The position numbers and the translations under genes were made by a program. From Halomonadaceae bacterium T82-2 (GTDB taxonomy: Bacteria; Pseudomonadota; Gammaproteobacteria; Pseudomonadales; Halomonadaceae), in assembly GCA_001577635.1 (NCBI GenBank), contig LSBP01000012.1, positions 1 to 64,000 of the forward strand: 64,000 nucleotides of DNA, given 5' to 3'. The notes under the pieces were generated by a model. That model was not told the DNA's origin. It did not search any database and worked only from the letters and a program-made list of their open reading frames with translations. Below are positions 32,924 through 42,453 of the stretch, one piece after another (the stretch's first letter is position 1; the number at the start of each line of letters is the position of its first letter).

Positions 32924-35900
32924 GCGTTCACCAGCTTATGGTGGTTGCTGCGCGCCAACTCGAAGAGCCGCTCGGCGGTGGCCTCGGCCTGGTCCATCGG
33001 CACCAGGCTGCCCATCATCAGCTGGCTGAACAGGTGCTGCTTGAGGCGCTCCTGATCCGGGATGTGAGAAGGCTTCCAGAAGTCGGGAATGGCGATCTCC
33101 GGCTGGATCGTTGCTACGACCTCTTCGGTGGCATCGAGCAGCGATTGGGCGGTGGCCGGGTCCATGCTCTCTGGTTCCAGGCCGGCGCTGGCCACCAGCT
33201 CACGCCAGAAGGGCTCGGCATGGGCGGGCATCTCGGGAATTCCCTCGCCCGGGTCTCTAGCCCCGTCACGCAGTTGCTGGATCAGCGTCCTGAGCGCTTC
33301 CACCTGCTCGGCCCACTGGCCATCGAGCTGGTCGAGCAGCTCCTCCAGGCGCTCACTCAGGCGGCTGTACTTAACCGGATCTTCATCCAGGTGCTTGCGC
33401 ACGTGGGAGCGCACCGCGTGCTCCATCTCCGAGGCCTTGGCCCGGTCGCCTGCCTGGCGGCCGACGTGCTCATCGAACTCGGCATCGGTGAGCTGAACCG
33501 GCGGGATGCGCGGGTCGATGCCGAGCGAGATTACATAGTCGTCGATCAGCTTGCGCACCTTGTTGCCGGTATCGCGCCCGAGCTCCGGGGTGTCCTTGTA
33601 GCGGTTGCGCGCCAAGGCATGGATATAGGCAAGGCGCTTGGCGTCGTTGACGAACTCCAGTCCCTCGGGCCGCGGCAGCACGTCGTCCAGGCCACGATTG
33701 AACTCCTTGAGCTTGACCATGAACTCGGCGCGCACCCGCTCATCACCGAGCGCTTGCACCGCCTCCTCGGCATCGTCCAGGTCGTCCACGCCCTGAGCAC
33801 GCAGCACGTCGATGACCCGCAGGTGGCGATCGCGCAGCAGCGGTATCTCGTCCTTGAGGCTCTGCAACGCGCCCTCGATATCCTCCTCACTGTAGGCGGC
33901 CAGGGCCTCCTTGAGGTGGTTGGCCACGCCGAAGTAGTCCACCACGATGCCGTGGGTCTTCCCGTGGCCGGTGCGGTTGACCCGGGCGATGGCCTGCAGC
34001 AGCTCCGCCTCGCGCAGCGAACGGTCCAGGTACATCACCCCCTCGATGGGAGCGTCGAAGCCGGTCAGCAGCATGCTCTTGACGATCAGGAAGGCCAGCG
34101 GATCGTGCTTGGCGGGATCCTTGGGCGCCTCGCCGGAGAGCGGCCGCAGCGGCTTCTTGAAGCGCCTGATGTGATTCTCGACGGCGGCGCGGTCGCTCCA
34201 CCTGGCCCAGGCGGAATCGTCGTTGTTGCCGCCGCTGAACACCACCGCGAACTCCAGCTCGCACAGCACCTTGCGATAGCGCCAGGCCTGGATCGCCGCC
34301 TTGACCCGGGGTGGGCGCAGGAGCAGCTGGCCATCGTCCAGCGCCTTGTCCTCGGGGGAGAGTGCCATGGCCTCCTCCAGCAGTTCGGCCTTGGCCTGCT
34401 CGAGGGCCTCGAAGTAGCGCAGCGCCGCACGGCGGCTGTAGGCCACCAACTGGGCCTTGTAGCCGTTGGGGAGGATATGGGTGACGTAGTGGCGCAGGAT
34501 GTCCTGGGCCTTCTCCTGGATCAGCTGTGGCGCCTCGAAGATCTGCCCCTTGGTGGCGTACTTCTTCTTGATCGCCTCCAGCTCTTCCTTGCTGTGATCG
34601 CGGAACAGGTCCTCGAACAGGCCGTCGAGGCTGGCGCCGTCCTTGATCGCCCCCTTGGCGGTGCGCCCCTCGTAGAGAATCGGCACCGTGGCGCCATCCT
34701 GCTCCGCCTCCTTGATGGTGTAGCGGTCGATGTACTCGCCGAAGATGTCGTGGGTGCGCTTCTTGTCGCCCATGATGATGGGCGTGCCGGTGAATCCGAT
34801 ACGGGCGGCGTTGGGCAGGGCGCGCATCATGTTGGCATGCAGGTCGCCGGCCTGGGTGCGGTGGGCCTCGTCCACCAGGATCAGGATGTCCTCGCTGGTG
34901 TTGAGCACCTCGAAGGGCTCGCTGAGGGTCGGCTTCTTCGGTGCGTTATCGCCCGTGGAAACATCCGGTTCGGCGGCATCGCGACGGCCGGTGTCCAAGC
35001 TCGGTGACGTACTGGCGTAGTCGTCGCGGGCCTCTTCTTCGGTATCCGGGTCGCGGTACTTCTGGATGGTGCCGAACACCAGGCCGGGGCCATCGCGGGC
35101 CAGCAGCTTCTTGAGCTGAGTGGTGTTACCGGCTTTCTCGACTCTCTCTCCGGTAAGCTCAGCGGTGGCGGACAGCTGGGCCTGCAGGTCCTTGCGGTCG
35201 GTGATCACCACCACCTTGAAGCGGCGCAGCGCCGGGTCGGTGCGCAGCTTGCGCACCAGGAACACCATGGAGAGACTCTTGCCGCTGCCCTGAGTGTGCC
35301 AGACGATGCCGCCGCGTCGGTCGGCCTCGCCGTCCTCGCGGCGCGTCTTGCCGCTCTTTAGACGTTCGACGGCTCGGGTCACACCACGGAACTGCTGATA
35401 GCGGCACACCAGCTTGATCTCCTGGCCGCCGATAGTCATGAACAGGGTGTAGTGGCGCACGATGTCGAGCAGGTTGGCCCGGGTGAGCATGCCGGCGATC
35501 AGCCGCTGCTGGGCGGAGAGATCGGCCACGCCGAGGTCGATGGCCACCTCCGCCTCGCGCTGGGGCGCCACCGTCTTCCAGCTCAGGTAGTGGGCGAAGC
35601 GGGTGCCGATGGTGCCCACTCGCGCCTCATCGAAGTTGCTGGCGACCAGGAACTGGCTGGTGGCGAATAACGCTGGCGCGCCCTCGTGCTCCTCGACCTC
35701 GTTCTCCAGGAAGCGCTGGTCGTGGTAACGGCGCAGTTGGTCCACCGCTTCGCTGAGGCCCTCCGGCACGGTGCGGCTCTTGCACTCCACCACCACCAGT
35801 GGAATGCCGTTGACGAACAGCACGAGGTCCGGGATCACGTGCCCCTTGGCCGAGTCGTGGCCTGGCGGGCACTTCACCTTGAACTGGTTGACTACCGTGA

Positions 35901-36285
35901 AGATGTTGTTCGAGGGGACATCCCAATCGATGTAGCGCAGCGTCTGGCCGCGGCCGCCGTCCCAACCCTCGAGCCCCTCGACGGGCAGGCCATTCAACAG
36001 TAGTTCGGTGGCCTGCTTGTTGGCCTCAAGGGTCTTGCTGGCCGGAAGCCGGGTGATGGCCGCCACCGCCTGGTCCAGGCGCGTCTCATCGAGCCAAGGC
36101 TTGCCATCACGGAGATTGAGCCGGCGCAGTCGTTCGCGTAATAGCGGCTCCATCACTACCTGGGAAAAGCGGTCGCGGTGGGTAATGGTGGGGTCGTCTA
36201 ATGATCCGGCCAGAAACTCCCAGCCCTGATCCACCAGTTGATCGATAAAGGGCTTCTCGACGTCCGTGTACTCGGGACCTGCCAT
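32920..36285 (-). CDS. hsdR: Type I restriction enzyme, R subunit
   Basis: The 1121-aa motor/nuclease subunit translocates DNA and cuts it when the target is unmethylated. The N-terminal nuclease domain shows the PD...ECK motif at residues 152-169 (PDLVLFVNG, VVVECKSRT); the helicase has Walker A HTQGSGKSLSM near 335, DEAHRTQAG, then FTGTPI and the second lobe ending VNRTGHGKTHGIVVDYFG. The C-terminal assembly domain is present. Full length for the family. It is separated from hsdM-hsdS by four other genes on the same strand. Confidence 0.95.
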   Translation of the reverse strand: MAGPEYTDVEKPFIDQLVDQGWEFLAGSLDDPTITHRDRFSQVVMEPLLRERLRRLNLRDGKPWLDETRLDQAVAAITRLPASKTLEANKQATELLLNGLPVEGLEGWDGGRGQTLRYIDWDVPSNNIFTVVNQFKVKCPPGHDSAKGHVIPDLVLFVNGIPLVVVECKSRTVPEGLSEAVDQLRRYHDQRFLENEVEEHEGAPALFATSQFLVASNFDEARVGTIGTRFAHYLSWKTVAPQREAEVAIDLGVADLSAQQRLIAGMLTRANLLDIVRHYTLFMTIGGQEIKLVCRYQQFRGVTRAVERLKSGKTRREDGEADRRGGIVWHTQGSGKSLSMVFLVRKLRTDPALRRFKVVVITDRKDLQAQLSATAELTGERVEKAGNTTQLKKLLARDGPGLVFGTIQKYRDPDTEEEARDDYASTSPSLDTGRRDAAEPDVSTGDNAPKKPTLSEPFEVLNTSEDILILVDEAHRTQAGDLHANMMRALPNAARIGFTGTPIIMGDKKRTHDIFGEYIDRYTIKEAEQDGATVPILYEGRTAKGAIKDGASLDGLFEDLFRDHSKEELEAIKKKYATKGQIFEAPQLIQEKAQDILRHYVTHILPNGYKAQLVAYSRRAALRYFEALEQAKAELLEEAMALSPEDKALDDGQLLLRPPRVKAAIQAWRYRKVLCELEFAVVFSGGNNDDSAWARWSDRAAVENHIRRFKKPLRPLSGEAPKDPAKHDPLAFLIVKSMLLTGFDAPIEGVMYLDRSLREAELLQAIARVNRTGHGKTHGIVVDYFGVANHLKEALAAYSEEDIEGALQSLKDEIPLLRDRHLRVIDVLRAQGVDDLDDAEEAVQALGDERVRAEFMVKLKEFNRGLDDVLPRPEGLEFVNDAKRLAYIHALARNRYKDTPELGRDTGNKVRKLIDDYVISLGIDPRIPPVQLTDAEFDEHVGRQAGDRAKASEMEHAVRSHVRKHLDEDPVKYSRLSERLEELLDQLDGQWAEQVEALRTLIQQLRDGARDPGEGIPEMPAHAEPFWRELVASAGLEPESMDPATAQSLLDATEEVVATIQPEIAIPDFWKPSHIPDQERLKQHLFSQLMMGSLVPMDQAEATAERLFELARSNHHKLVNA

Positions 36286-36360
36286 GCCCTGGCTCCAATA
36301 TGCGATGAAAGACTCTCGATGCTAATGGACACCTAATGCTTTGGGAAATTTGGCACGCTA

Positions 36361-37584
36361 CTACCACTGCCTGCGCTGCCGAGAATAGGTGTAGCTGGTC
36401 ACATTTTCGATATCGGCAAACAAGGTGGCGATGCCCTGATTCAGCGGATTCCCGGCCTCCAGTCTGTGCTCGACCCAGGCCAGCCACTCGCCCAGCGATG
36501 TCTCGCCGATCATGGTATCCAATTCAAGATCAAGCTGCTTCAGAGCCAGAAAAAAATGACGGGCGCGCTCATGGCGCTGCCAGGTATCCGCCAGCTCCAG
36601 AAACCGCTGCCATTGATTGTCGTCGCGTTGACGCGCCTGCTCAGCAAGATAGCGTTCATGTTCGGCAATTCTGGCAAGCCGCGCCTTCTCCAGCCGCTGC
36701 TGTGTTTCAAGCACCAGCAGCGGTGCGGCCTTCGTCAACGTCTCGAAAATCTCCGGGAGACACGCTTCCAGCGCCACTTCATCCGTTTCCAGCCACTCAT
36801 GCCTGAAGCCTGTGGGTAGATAGCGCTTGATTTCGAAGACCAGCCGCCCAGTCGGTTGAAGCTCCGGCTTCCAGTCTTTACCGGCATTCCAGCTCCAGCG
36901 TTTTTCTTCTGCCGTCAAGGGGCGCCGAATCTGCCGGTTCTTCTCGCGAAGCTGGATGGGGATCTTCTCCCCCTGAAGCTCGATAGCCAACTTCTTGCGC
37001 TCTTCCTCCATTGCCTTGCCGCCTGCCTTCTCGATGGCCTTGAAAAGGGTGTCGAGAATCCGCTGTCGGCGTCGATCTATCGGGGTAAAGGGAGGTGAAG
37101 ACCAGTTGAGCAGTGGATCCCGACGACCATCTTCCTTTCTTCTTTTATGGTCTTCCAGCCAGCCGGCGATGATGCGATGAGGCTTTCTCAGTTGTGCCGG
37201 AACACTCAAGCTGGGACCTGACTTGGCGGGTGCCTTCTTCTTCGACTCAGGCGTCGATGTCGGAGCAGGCCTGGCCTTTCTACCAGCCGCCTTTGGTGTA
37301 TCAGTTCGGGGCGATATCTTGCTGCGAGAGGGGGGAGGCGCAATGACCACGGTACTGGTATCGCCGGGCGCTTCGGGAAGCGGTGGCCGAATCACGGCCT
37401 TTCCAGCCGCCACTTGCGACCAGTGGCCTGCGGGAGGCGTGGGTATTTCGGCCTGGTCGCATAGATCCTTCAGCCGTTGGCTCGCTACACCATACTCGCG
37501 AGCCAGATGGCTCATGGGCGATGACCACACCTTTTCATATAGCCGTTCGCGATCGATACGTGTAACCGGTGCATCTTCCGCCAC
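36361..37584 (-). CDS. Unrecognised 407-aa protein inside the hsd operon
   Basis: The product begins with a helix-turn-helix-like segment (RERLYEKVWSSPMSHLAREY, VASQRLKDLCDQAEIP, residues 12-50), followed by a low-complexity Pro/Ser/Lys linker (about 70-135) and a long charged, probably helical and coiled-coil region (about 160-400), rich in Glu, Arg and Leu. No catalytic motif is evident. The GTG start at 37584 is preceded by GGGAGGGG. It lies between DarG and HsdR and on the same strand, so a defence-related or regulatory role is inferred from position only. Confidence 0.75.
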   Translation of the reverse strand: MAEDAPVTRIDRERLYEKVWSSPMSHLAREYGVASQRLKDLCDQAEIPTPPAGHWSQVAAGKAVIRPPLPEAPGDTSTVVIAPPPSRSKISPRTDTPKAAGRKARPAPTSTPESKKKAPAKSGPSLSVPAQLRKPHRIIAGWLEDHKRRKEDGRRDPLLNWSSPPFTPIDRRRQRILDTLFKAIEKAGGKAMEEERKKLAIELQGEKIPIQLREKNRQIRRPLTAEEKRWSWNAGKDWKPELQPTGRLVFEIKRYLPTGFRHEWLETDEVALEACLPEIFETLTKAAPLLVLETQQRLEKARLARIAEHERYLAEQARQRDDNQWQRFLELADTWQRHERARHFFLALKQLDLELDTMIGETSLGEWLAWVEHRLEAGNPLNQGIATLFADIENVTSYTYSRQRRQW

Positions 37585-37624
37585 GATCCCCTCCCTCCCG
37601 TTCGAAGACCGCTGTCATATCGTC

Positions 37625-38719
37625 CTATGACTCGGCGATCAAAGGTATGTGAACACCTCCTCCATCCGTCAGTCGCTCGAGCGCCAGCGCGATCAGGCGG
37701 TCCGAAAACAGCCGCAACTTGCGTTGGCCGGCAATGTCATCGGGCCAATGTCGCAAGCCCTCCTTGATGGATTCGACGGTTGGCTCGACATGCTCCTGGC
37801 TGATGAGCCAGTCCAGCGTCGCCAACACTTCCATTCCCAGCGGCGACTGGAAGCCGTCGATCAGTGCATCGACTTCTTCGAGTACTTCGGCGTAGGGGTG
37901 TGCTTCGGCGCTGCGCAGGTAGGCGCTGACACGCTCTCGGCGGGACTCGTCGAACCAGACCACCTCATCAGGGGTGGCATCGTTGATGCGTTTCTCGCTG
38001 TGGAGGTAGCTGCCATCCAGGCCGTTGAGCAAGTGCCGTAGCCGATCGGAGTAGGGACCATAGCGGTGCGGCTGGAACTCGAGCCTGAGAGGGTTTTCCA
38101 GGCCGTGAGCGATGATTCGCCGTTCCATCAGCCAGGCGAGTTTCTGGACTTCCAGCAGTGAGCACTCGAGGCCCAGCACCCAATAGCGGCGCACCAGCTC
38201 GGCGATCAGTGCCCGCGCCGGAGTCAGCTTCTCGACGCCCGAGCGCTTGGCGACATTCTGGTATTCGCGGGTCGGCCCGAAGACAAGCACTCGCACATCA
38301 CCAAGGTCGCCGAGAGCAGCCTCGATACGCGGGCGTACCTGGTCCCATTCCAACCCCCCGTTGCCGCAACCCAGCGGGGGCAGGGCGATGGAGCGAATGT
38401 CCTGTTCTCGGATCACTCGCTTGAGGTCCTCCAGACCGGACTCGATCCACTCCATTCGCGTCCTGGCGCGCCAGTGCTGCTTGGTCGGGAAGTTGATGAT
38501 CCAGCGCGGCCCCATCAGGGCGTCCCGCTGGGTGACGAACATGCGCCCCGTTACCACCTGCTGGTGCTTACAGGCATCCTCATAGGCGGCGAAGTTCTCG
38601 GGGAACGCCTCCTTGAACATCAGGGCGATGCCCTTGCCCATCACACCGACGGTGTTGACGGTGTTGACCAGTGCCTCGACGTCGGCCTCGAGGAGGTTGC
38701 CACGGGTGTACTCAATCAT
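37625..38719 (-). CDS. darG: DarG-like macrodomain DNA ADP-ribosylglycohydrolase antitoxin
   Basis: The 364-aa protein has an N-terminal macrodomain (about 1-155) with [19 protein letters not shown] and [12 protein letters not shown], the phosphate-loop signatures of the DarG/TARG1-type hydrolase that removes ADP-ribose from thymidine in DNA. The C-terminal half (about 165-350) corresponds to the second DarG domain that binds and blocks the toxin. It directly follows darT with a 4-base overlap, the usual toxin-then-antitoxin order. Confidence 0.93.
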   Translation of the reverse strand: MIEYTRGNLLEADVEALVNTVNTVGVMGKGIALMFKEAFPENFAAYEDACKHQQVVTGRMFVTQRDALMGPRWIINFPTKQHWRARTRMEWIESGLEDLKRVIREQDIRSIALPPLGCGNGGLEWDQVRPRIEAALGDLGDVRVLVFGPTREYQNVAKRSGVEKLTPARALIAELVRRYWVLGLECSLLEVQKLAWLMERRIIAHGLENPLRLEFQPHRYGPYSDRLRHLLNGLDGSYLHSEKRINDATPDEVVWFDESRRERVSAYLRSAEAHPYAEVLEEVDALIDGFQSPLGMEVLATLDWLISQEHVEPTVESIKEGLRHWPDDIAGQRKLRLFSDRLIALALERLTDGGGVHIPLIAES

Positions 38720-39372
38720 CGGAAGAACCAGTTGGGGCGTGTCACCACCTTCAGCGGAAGCTGGTGTGCTGCTACCTGTGTTTCTACAGCGACTCGCACC
38801 TCGTCAGTATACGTGCCAACGCCAAGTAGTGCAGAGGCCGGCAGATGATGATGTACCAACGCCTCGGCCTGGTATCGCTCAGTCTTCTCCGGGTCTTCTG
38901 GATCTCGACGGAAGTCCTGCGCCTGCAACAGCTGCCAGGGGACGAACTCCGCGAGATCCTCCAGCCGGTTGCTGAAGCGGGCCAGGGGTAGATAGGCGTG
39001 GCGGTCGGTGAAGACGAAGGGCAGTCCCATTTCCTGCATACGCGGCAGTGAGCAGACCAGCACGAGGATGTCCTGCTTGCTTTGGATAGGCACGCCACGC
39101 CCTGTCACGATGTTGAGCAGCATCGGAGACGCGGGTGTGAAGTAGAAAGGAATGTAATCGCTGAGCGTGCCGCCAGGTGGCATGGGGACCTCTCGAGTCG
39201 CTCGCCGTCCTATCAGATCGCGATTGCCGATCGTGACGAATCCGGGGTCCTGCTCCGCGGCCGAACGGCAGTAGAGCCCGTTCGCCAGTAGCCATGGCAG
39301 ATTATCGCGATGCGTAATGCGAAAGATCAGTGCCTTGCGGGCATTCAGGCTACGTGAGAGGTCGGTGGCCAT
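38716..39372 (-). CDS. darT: DarT-like ssDNA thymidine ADP-ribosyltransferase toxin
   Basis: The 218-aa DUF4433/DarT protein transfers ADP-ribose from NAD+ to thymidines in single-stranded DNA and in known cases aborts phage replication. The N-terminal [19 protein letters not shown] (residues 17-35) and [13 protein letters not shown] (73-85) are NAD-site elements; the catalytic glutamate is Glu170 in [14 protein letters not shown]. Length and motif order are those of the family and no damage is visible. It lies 3 bases after the DUF262 gene. Confidence 0.93.
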   Translation of the reverse strand: MATDLSRSLNARKALIFRITHRDNLPWLLANGLYCRSAAEQDPGFVTIGNRDLIGRRATREVPMPPGGTLSDYIPFYFTPASPMLLNIVTGRGVPIQSKQDILVLVCSLPRMQEMGLPFVFTDRHAYLPLARFSNRLEDLAEFVPWQLLQAQDFRRDPEDPEKTERYQAEALVHHHLPASALLGVGTYTDEVRVAVETQVAAHQLPLKVVTRPNWFFR

Positions 39373-39375
39373 GGG

Positions 39376-41187
39376 TCAGTCTTCCCCCTCCTCATCGGCG
39401 CCTGCCAGCGGCTTCTTGCCCATGGCCTTCTCGATGATCTCGAGCAGGCGGCGCTTGCGCTGCTGGTAGAAGGCGTCGAAGTCGTCGGCGCGCAGCGTCG
39501 CGGCGGGGAGGCGGTGGCCCTCGAGGAGGGCGTTCATCGCCTCGTCATCGAGCTGGACCTGTTCGTGGCCCTGCAGGGCGGTCAGGTACTGGGAGGGCGC
39601 GTCACCGCCGATCATACGGTTGGCCTTATAGGAAATCGGGGTCTTGTTGATGATCGCATCGTAGACCCGCGGCGGTATGCCCTGCGCCTCGCACCAGGTC
39701 CGCGGAAAGATATGGTGGATGTCCAGTTCGACCCCCTGCGTATCCAGCTGCTGGATGTCGCCTTTCCAGAAGAAGTCCTTGGCTCCCTCGCGAAGGATCA
39801 GCACATTGATGCCCTTGTAGGCGGCACTCAGGCGGCTGCGTAGGGACTCCAGCCGGGTCGGGTCGAAGGAGGCGTCCGTCACGGTGCGTGGCACCTGGCT
39901 GTCGTCCTCGAACCAGTTCATCAGCTCTTCCAGGTCCAGGGCGATGCGGGTCTCCACCGCACCGCCGTAGAGCTCGCCCAACACCCCGCTCCAGAACCAG
40001 CGCGAGAGCTTGGCGTGGATGCGCGGCTCGCGCCAGCGGTTGCCCAGCAGAGTCATGACTGCGGCCAGGGGGACCAGTTGAGTGCCGTAGGGCAGCTCGC
40101 GGCGGCTGTAGAAGCATTCGCCGAGCAGGAAGCGGGCCGCCTCGACGAAGCCTTTTTCGACCTCATCGACCCAGTGCTTGTACGCCGACAACGGCAGGTC
40201 CAGCACCGAGGCGCGCTTGGCGCTGACCGGGCGCACCTGCTTGCCCGTCTTGCCGGCCTTGAGGTCCTCCAGCTTGCGCTCGCGGGTGTGCAGCAGGGTG
40301 ATGGCCTGGAGCAGGTCGGTGCTCTGCACATCCCTGAGCAGCTCATGCGCCTCGAAGCGTGCCTTGCGGGACGCCACCTGGCGGATGTCGGAACCGAACC
40401 AGTCGTCGCGCAGGTTGTAGCCCTCGGCGGCGTAGCTGGCGGTGATTAGCTCGAACACCGAGAGCTGCACGCCGCCGGTGTTCACCTTCTCGAACACCAG
40501 GCAGACGGCCTCCTTGGAGGTCTCCTTCTTTAGCTCGATTACTGGAAGCTGGTAGGAGCGAAACGCGTTGATGACCTCCTTGCGGAACTTCATGTAGGTG
40601 CTGAAGTTCTCCGGGGCGTACTCCTGCAGGGCCTCCTCGAAGTCATCGGAGTTGATGATCTGATCACAGGGGAAGAACAGTTGCTCGCATTCGAGTCTGC
40701 GACTGGAGAGGTCCAGCTTCACATCTCGACCAAAGTTAGTAAGAACCTGACGATTTTCATCTACGGCCTCGATAGCGTCATCGAGCTGGTCTTCTCCTGC
40801 CAGTGCCTTCTGAATATCGAAATAGTAGTGACGCTTGATGGGCTTGCCCTTGGCGGTGCGCGTATCCACCGGGATGGGCAGGCCCACCGCCTGGGTCAGA
40901 CTGGTGAGGCGCTGCTGGCCGTCGAGGATCAGCTGGTTGGGGTCCTTGGTCACGCCATCGGCGTCGATGCCTTCGACCGGCCGTGTCTCGAAACGCACCT
41001 CGCCGCCGGTCTCCATCAGCATCACCGCGCCTACCGGGAAGGAGCGGGCGATGCTGACCAGCAGGCTCTTCACGTGGTCGTCGTCCCACACCCAGCCACG
41101 CTGGAAGTCGGGGAGCTGAATCTTGCCGGTGGTGATGTCCTTGAGCAGCTCAGGCAGCGAGCGCTTGGTGCTGTCGAAGGTGGTCAT
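39376..41187 (-). CDS. DUF262 / HNH-type (GmrSD-like) protein
   Basis: The 603-aa protein has the N-terminal DUF262 ParB-like domain with LPDFQRGWVW (about 26-35) and ILDGQQRLTSL (about 86-96), an NTP-interacting motif of GmrS and SspE-type proteins. A C-terminal HNH-like nuclease motif LDIHHIFPRTW lies near residue 490, with NKTPISYKANRMIG completing it (DUF1524-like). Such proteins restrict modified phage DNA or depend on a partner modification. It lies between hsdS (58 bases) and darT (3 bases), within the same operon. Confidence 0.88.
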   Translation of the reverse strand: MTTFDSTKRSLPELLKDITTGKIQLPDFQRGWVWDDDHVKSLLVSIARSFPVGAVMLMETGGEVRFETRPVEGIDADGVTKDPNQLILDGQQRLTSLTQAVGLPIPVDTRTAKGKPIKRHYYFDIQKALAGEDQLDDAIEAVDENRQVLTNFGRDVKLDLSSRRLECEQLFFPCDQIINSDDFEEALQEYAPENFSTYMKFRKEVINAFRSYQLPVIELKKETSKEAVCLVFEKVNTGGVQLSVFELITASYAAEGYNLRDDWFGSDIRQVASRKARFEAHELLRDVQSTDLLQAITLLHTRERKLEDLKAGKTGKQVRPVSAKRASVLDLPLSAYKHWVDEVEKGFVEAARFLLGECFYSRRELPYGTQLVPLAAVMTLLGNRWREPRIHAKLSRWFWSGVLGELYGGAVETRIALDLEELMNWFEDDSQVPRTVTDASFDPTRLESLRSRLSAAYKGINVLILREGAKDFFWKGDIQQLDTQGVELDIHHIFPRTWCEAQGIPPRVYDAIINKTPISYKANRMIGGDAPSQYLTALQGHEQVQLDDEAMNALLEGHRLPAATLRADDFDAFYQQRKRRLLEIIEKAMGKKPLAGADEEGED

Positions 41188-41244
41188 GGCGGTTCCCTTT
41201 GCGATGTGATCCTGATGTTGTGATGCTGTTGTAAGCGTCCCGGT

Positions 41245-42453
41245 CTATGCCGGGGTGGTGGCTTGGGCCTCGGCGAGAAGCTGGGTGACGCGGACGCGGC
41301 CGGTAAGGAGGTCGTCCATGAGACCGGCTTTATCCTCCTTCAGTTTTTTTATTAAAGCTCGCTCAGAACTTATGCGTCCTTCCATGTTTTTCATGATTTT
41401 TGAAATTTTATGTTGTTCAATTTTTCTCGGTAGTGCCACCCCATAAGAGGAGAAAAACTTATAGTCCAAGCTCTCTACGGTGGTCCCTGCCTTGACTGAC
41501 TTCATCAGGATTCGATCTGCATTGCCCTGAAGCAAGTATTTTACAAACTCCCCAGCAACACCCTCAGAAGGGATTAAGGTTTTTATATCTTGGTTTATGG
41601 TAAAGTTCTTGCCGACCCTGACGACCGGCAGCCGCTTCCTCAAAATTCCGCTTCTGAAAACCACTAGCACTGATCCGGCGGGGAAAATAAAAAGGTTTGA
41701 AGAGTGGGCTGCCAGTTCAGATATTTTATCTTCTGTCTCGTCAATCTCATCACCAACTAGATCTTTGGGGGAAACCCAAAGGATTCCTGACTCTGGCCAA
41801 AAACCGGGGTTAGACTTTGATGGAGTGCTACCACCCTTCCATGAGCCAAGGCCACCAACTGTGCATAGTTCCCACTCCCTCGGAATCAACCCCAGCGGCG
41901 ACTTCTTGTAGAGCTCCGGCGCCTGCTCGGGGCTGGGACGGAGCCGGCCGTTCTCGTCGATGCCGCGGGTCAGCAGGTCGTGGAGCAGGCCCTCCTTGAC
42001 CTTCTCCAGCTTGGCGATCAGCGCCTCCGTCTTCTGGATCTGGGTGTCGAGGGTGTCGAGGACTTTCGCTATTACCGCCTGCTCTTTCTTACGCGGGACA
42101 AAAACAGAAATTTCATAAACATCGTTTCTGTTTAGGCCCGGGACACCCGTTGAGGTGTCTAGGACTTGAAGTGGAAGCCAATCCAGTACTCGATAAGCCC
42201 ATGAAATATCGCAGCCTTGAGATTCAACATAATAGGTGGTGTCAATTGGCCAGAAGCTGGTATCAGACCAAGCAACTTTGCCAACACTTCCCTTCCTGCC
42301 GATAACAATGCCGGGGCCAGTGACCAAGGGGCATTCGTGGTGGCCTACAACACCGTTCGAACCAAAGACTGGGTAGCCATATCCAGATCTTTTGTCGGAA
42401 GATAATGCTTGCCCATATTCGAGCCTGACCAGCTTCCCGAGTGGCTCAAACAT
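41245..42453 (-). CDS. hsdS: Type I restriction enzyme, S (specificity) subunit
   Basis: The 402-aa subunit sets the bipartite DNA target. It has two target-recognition domains (about 1-150 and 205-345), each followed by a conserved helical spacer: [19 protein letters not shown] and, at the C terminus, [19 protein letters not shown]. The second ends [13 protein letters not shown]. The recognition domains are visibly AT-rich compared with the spacers and the flanking genes, the usual signature of exchange of specificity modules. The ATG at 42453 overlaps the hsdM stop by 8 bases. Confidence 0.93.
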   Translation of the reverse strand: MFEPLGKLVRLEYGQALSSDKRSGYGYPVFGSNGVVGHHECPLVTGPGIVIGRKGSVGKVAWSDTSFWPIDTTYYVESQGCDISWAYRVLDWLPLQVLDTSTGVPGLNRNDVYEISVFVPRKKEQAVIAKVLDTLDTQIQKTEALIAKLEKVKEGLLHDLLTRGIDENGRLRPSPEQAPELYKKSPLGLIPREWELCTVGGLGSWKGGSTPSKSNPGFWPESGILWVSPKDLVGDEIDETEDKISELAAHSSNLFIFPAGSVLVVFRSGILRKRLPVVRVGKNFTINQDIKTLIPSEGVAGEFVKYLLQGNADRILMKSVKAGTTVESLDYKFFSSYGVALPRKIEQHKISKIMKNMEGRISSERALIKKLKEDKAGLMDDLLTGRVRVTQLLAEAQATTPA

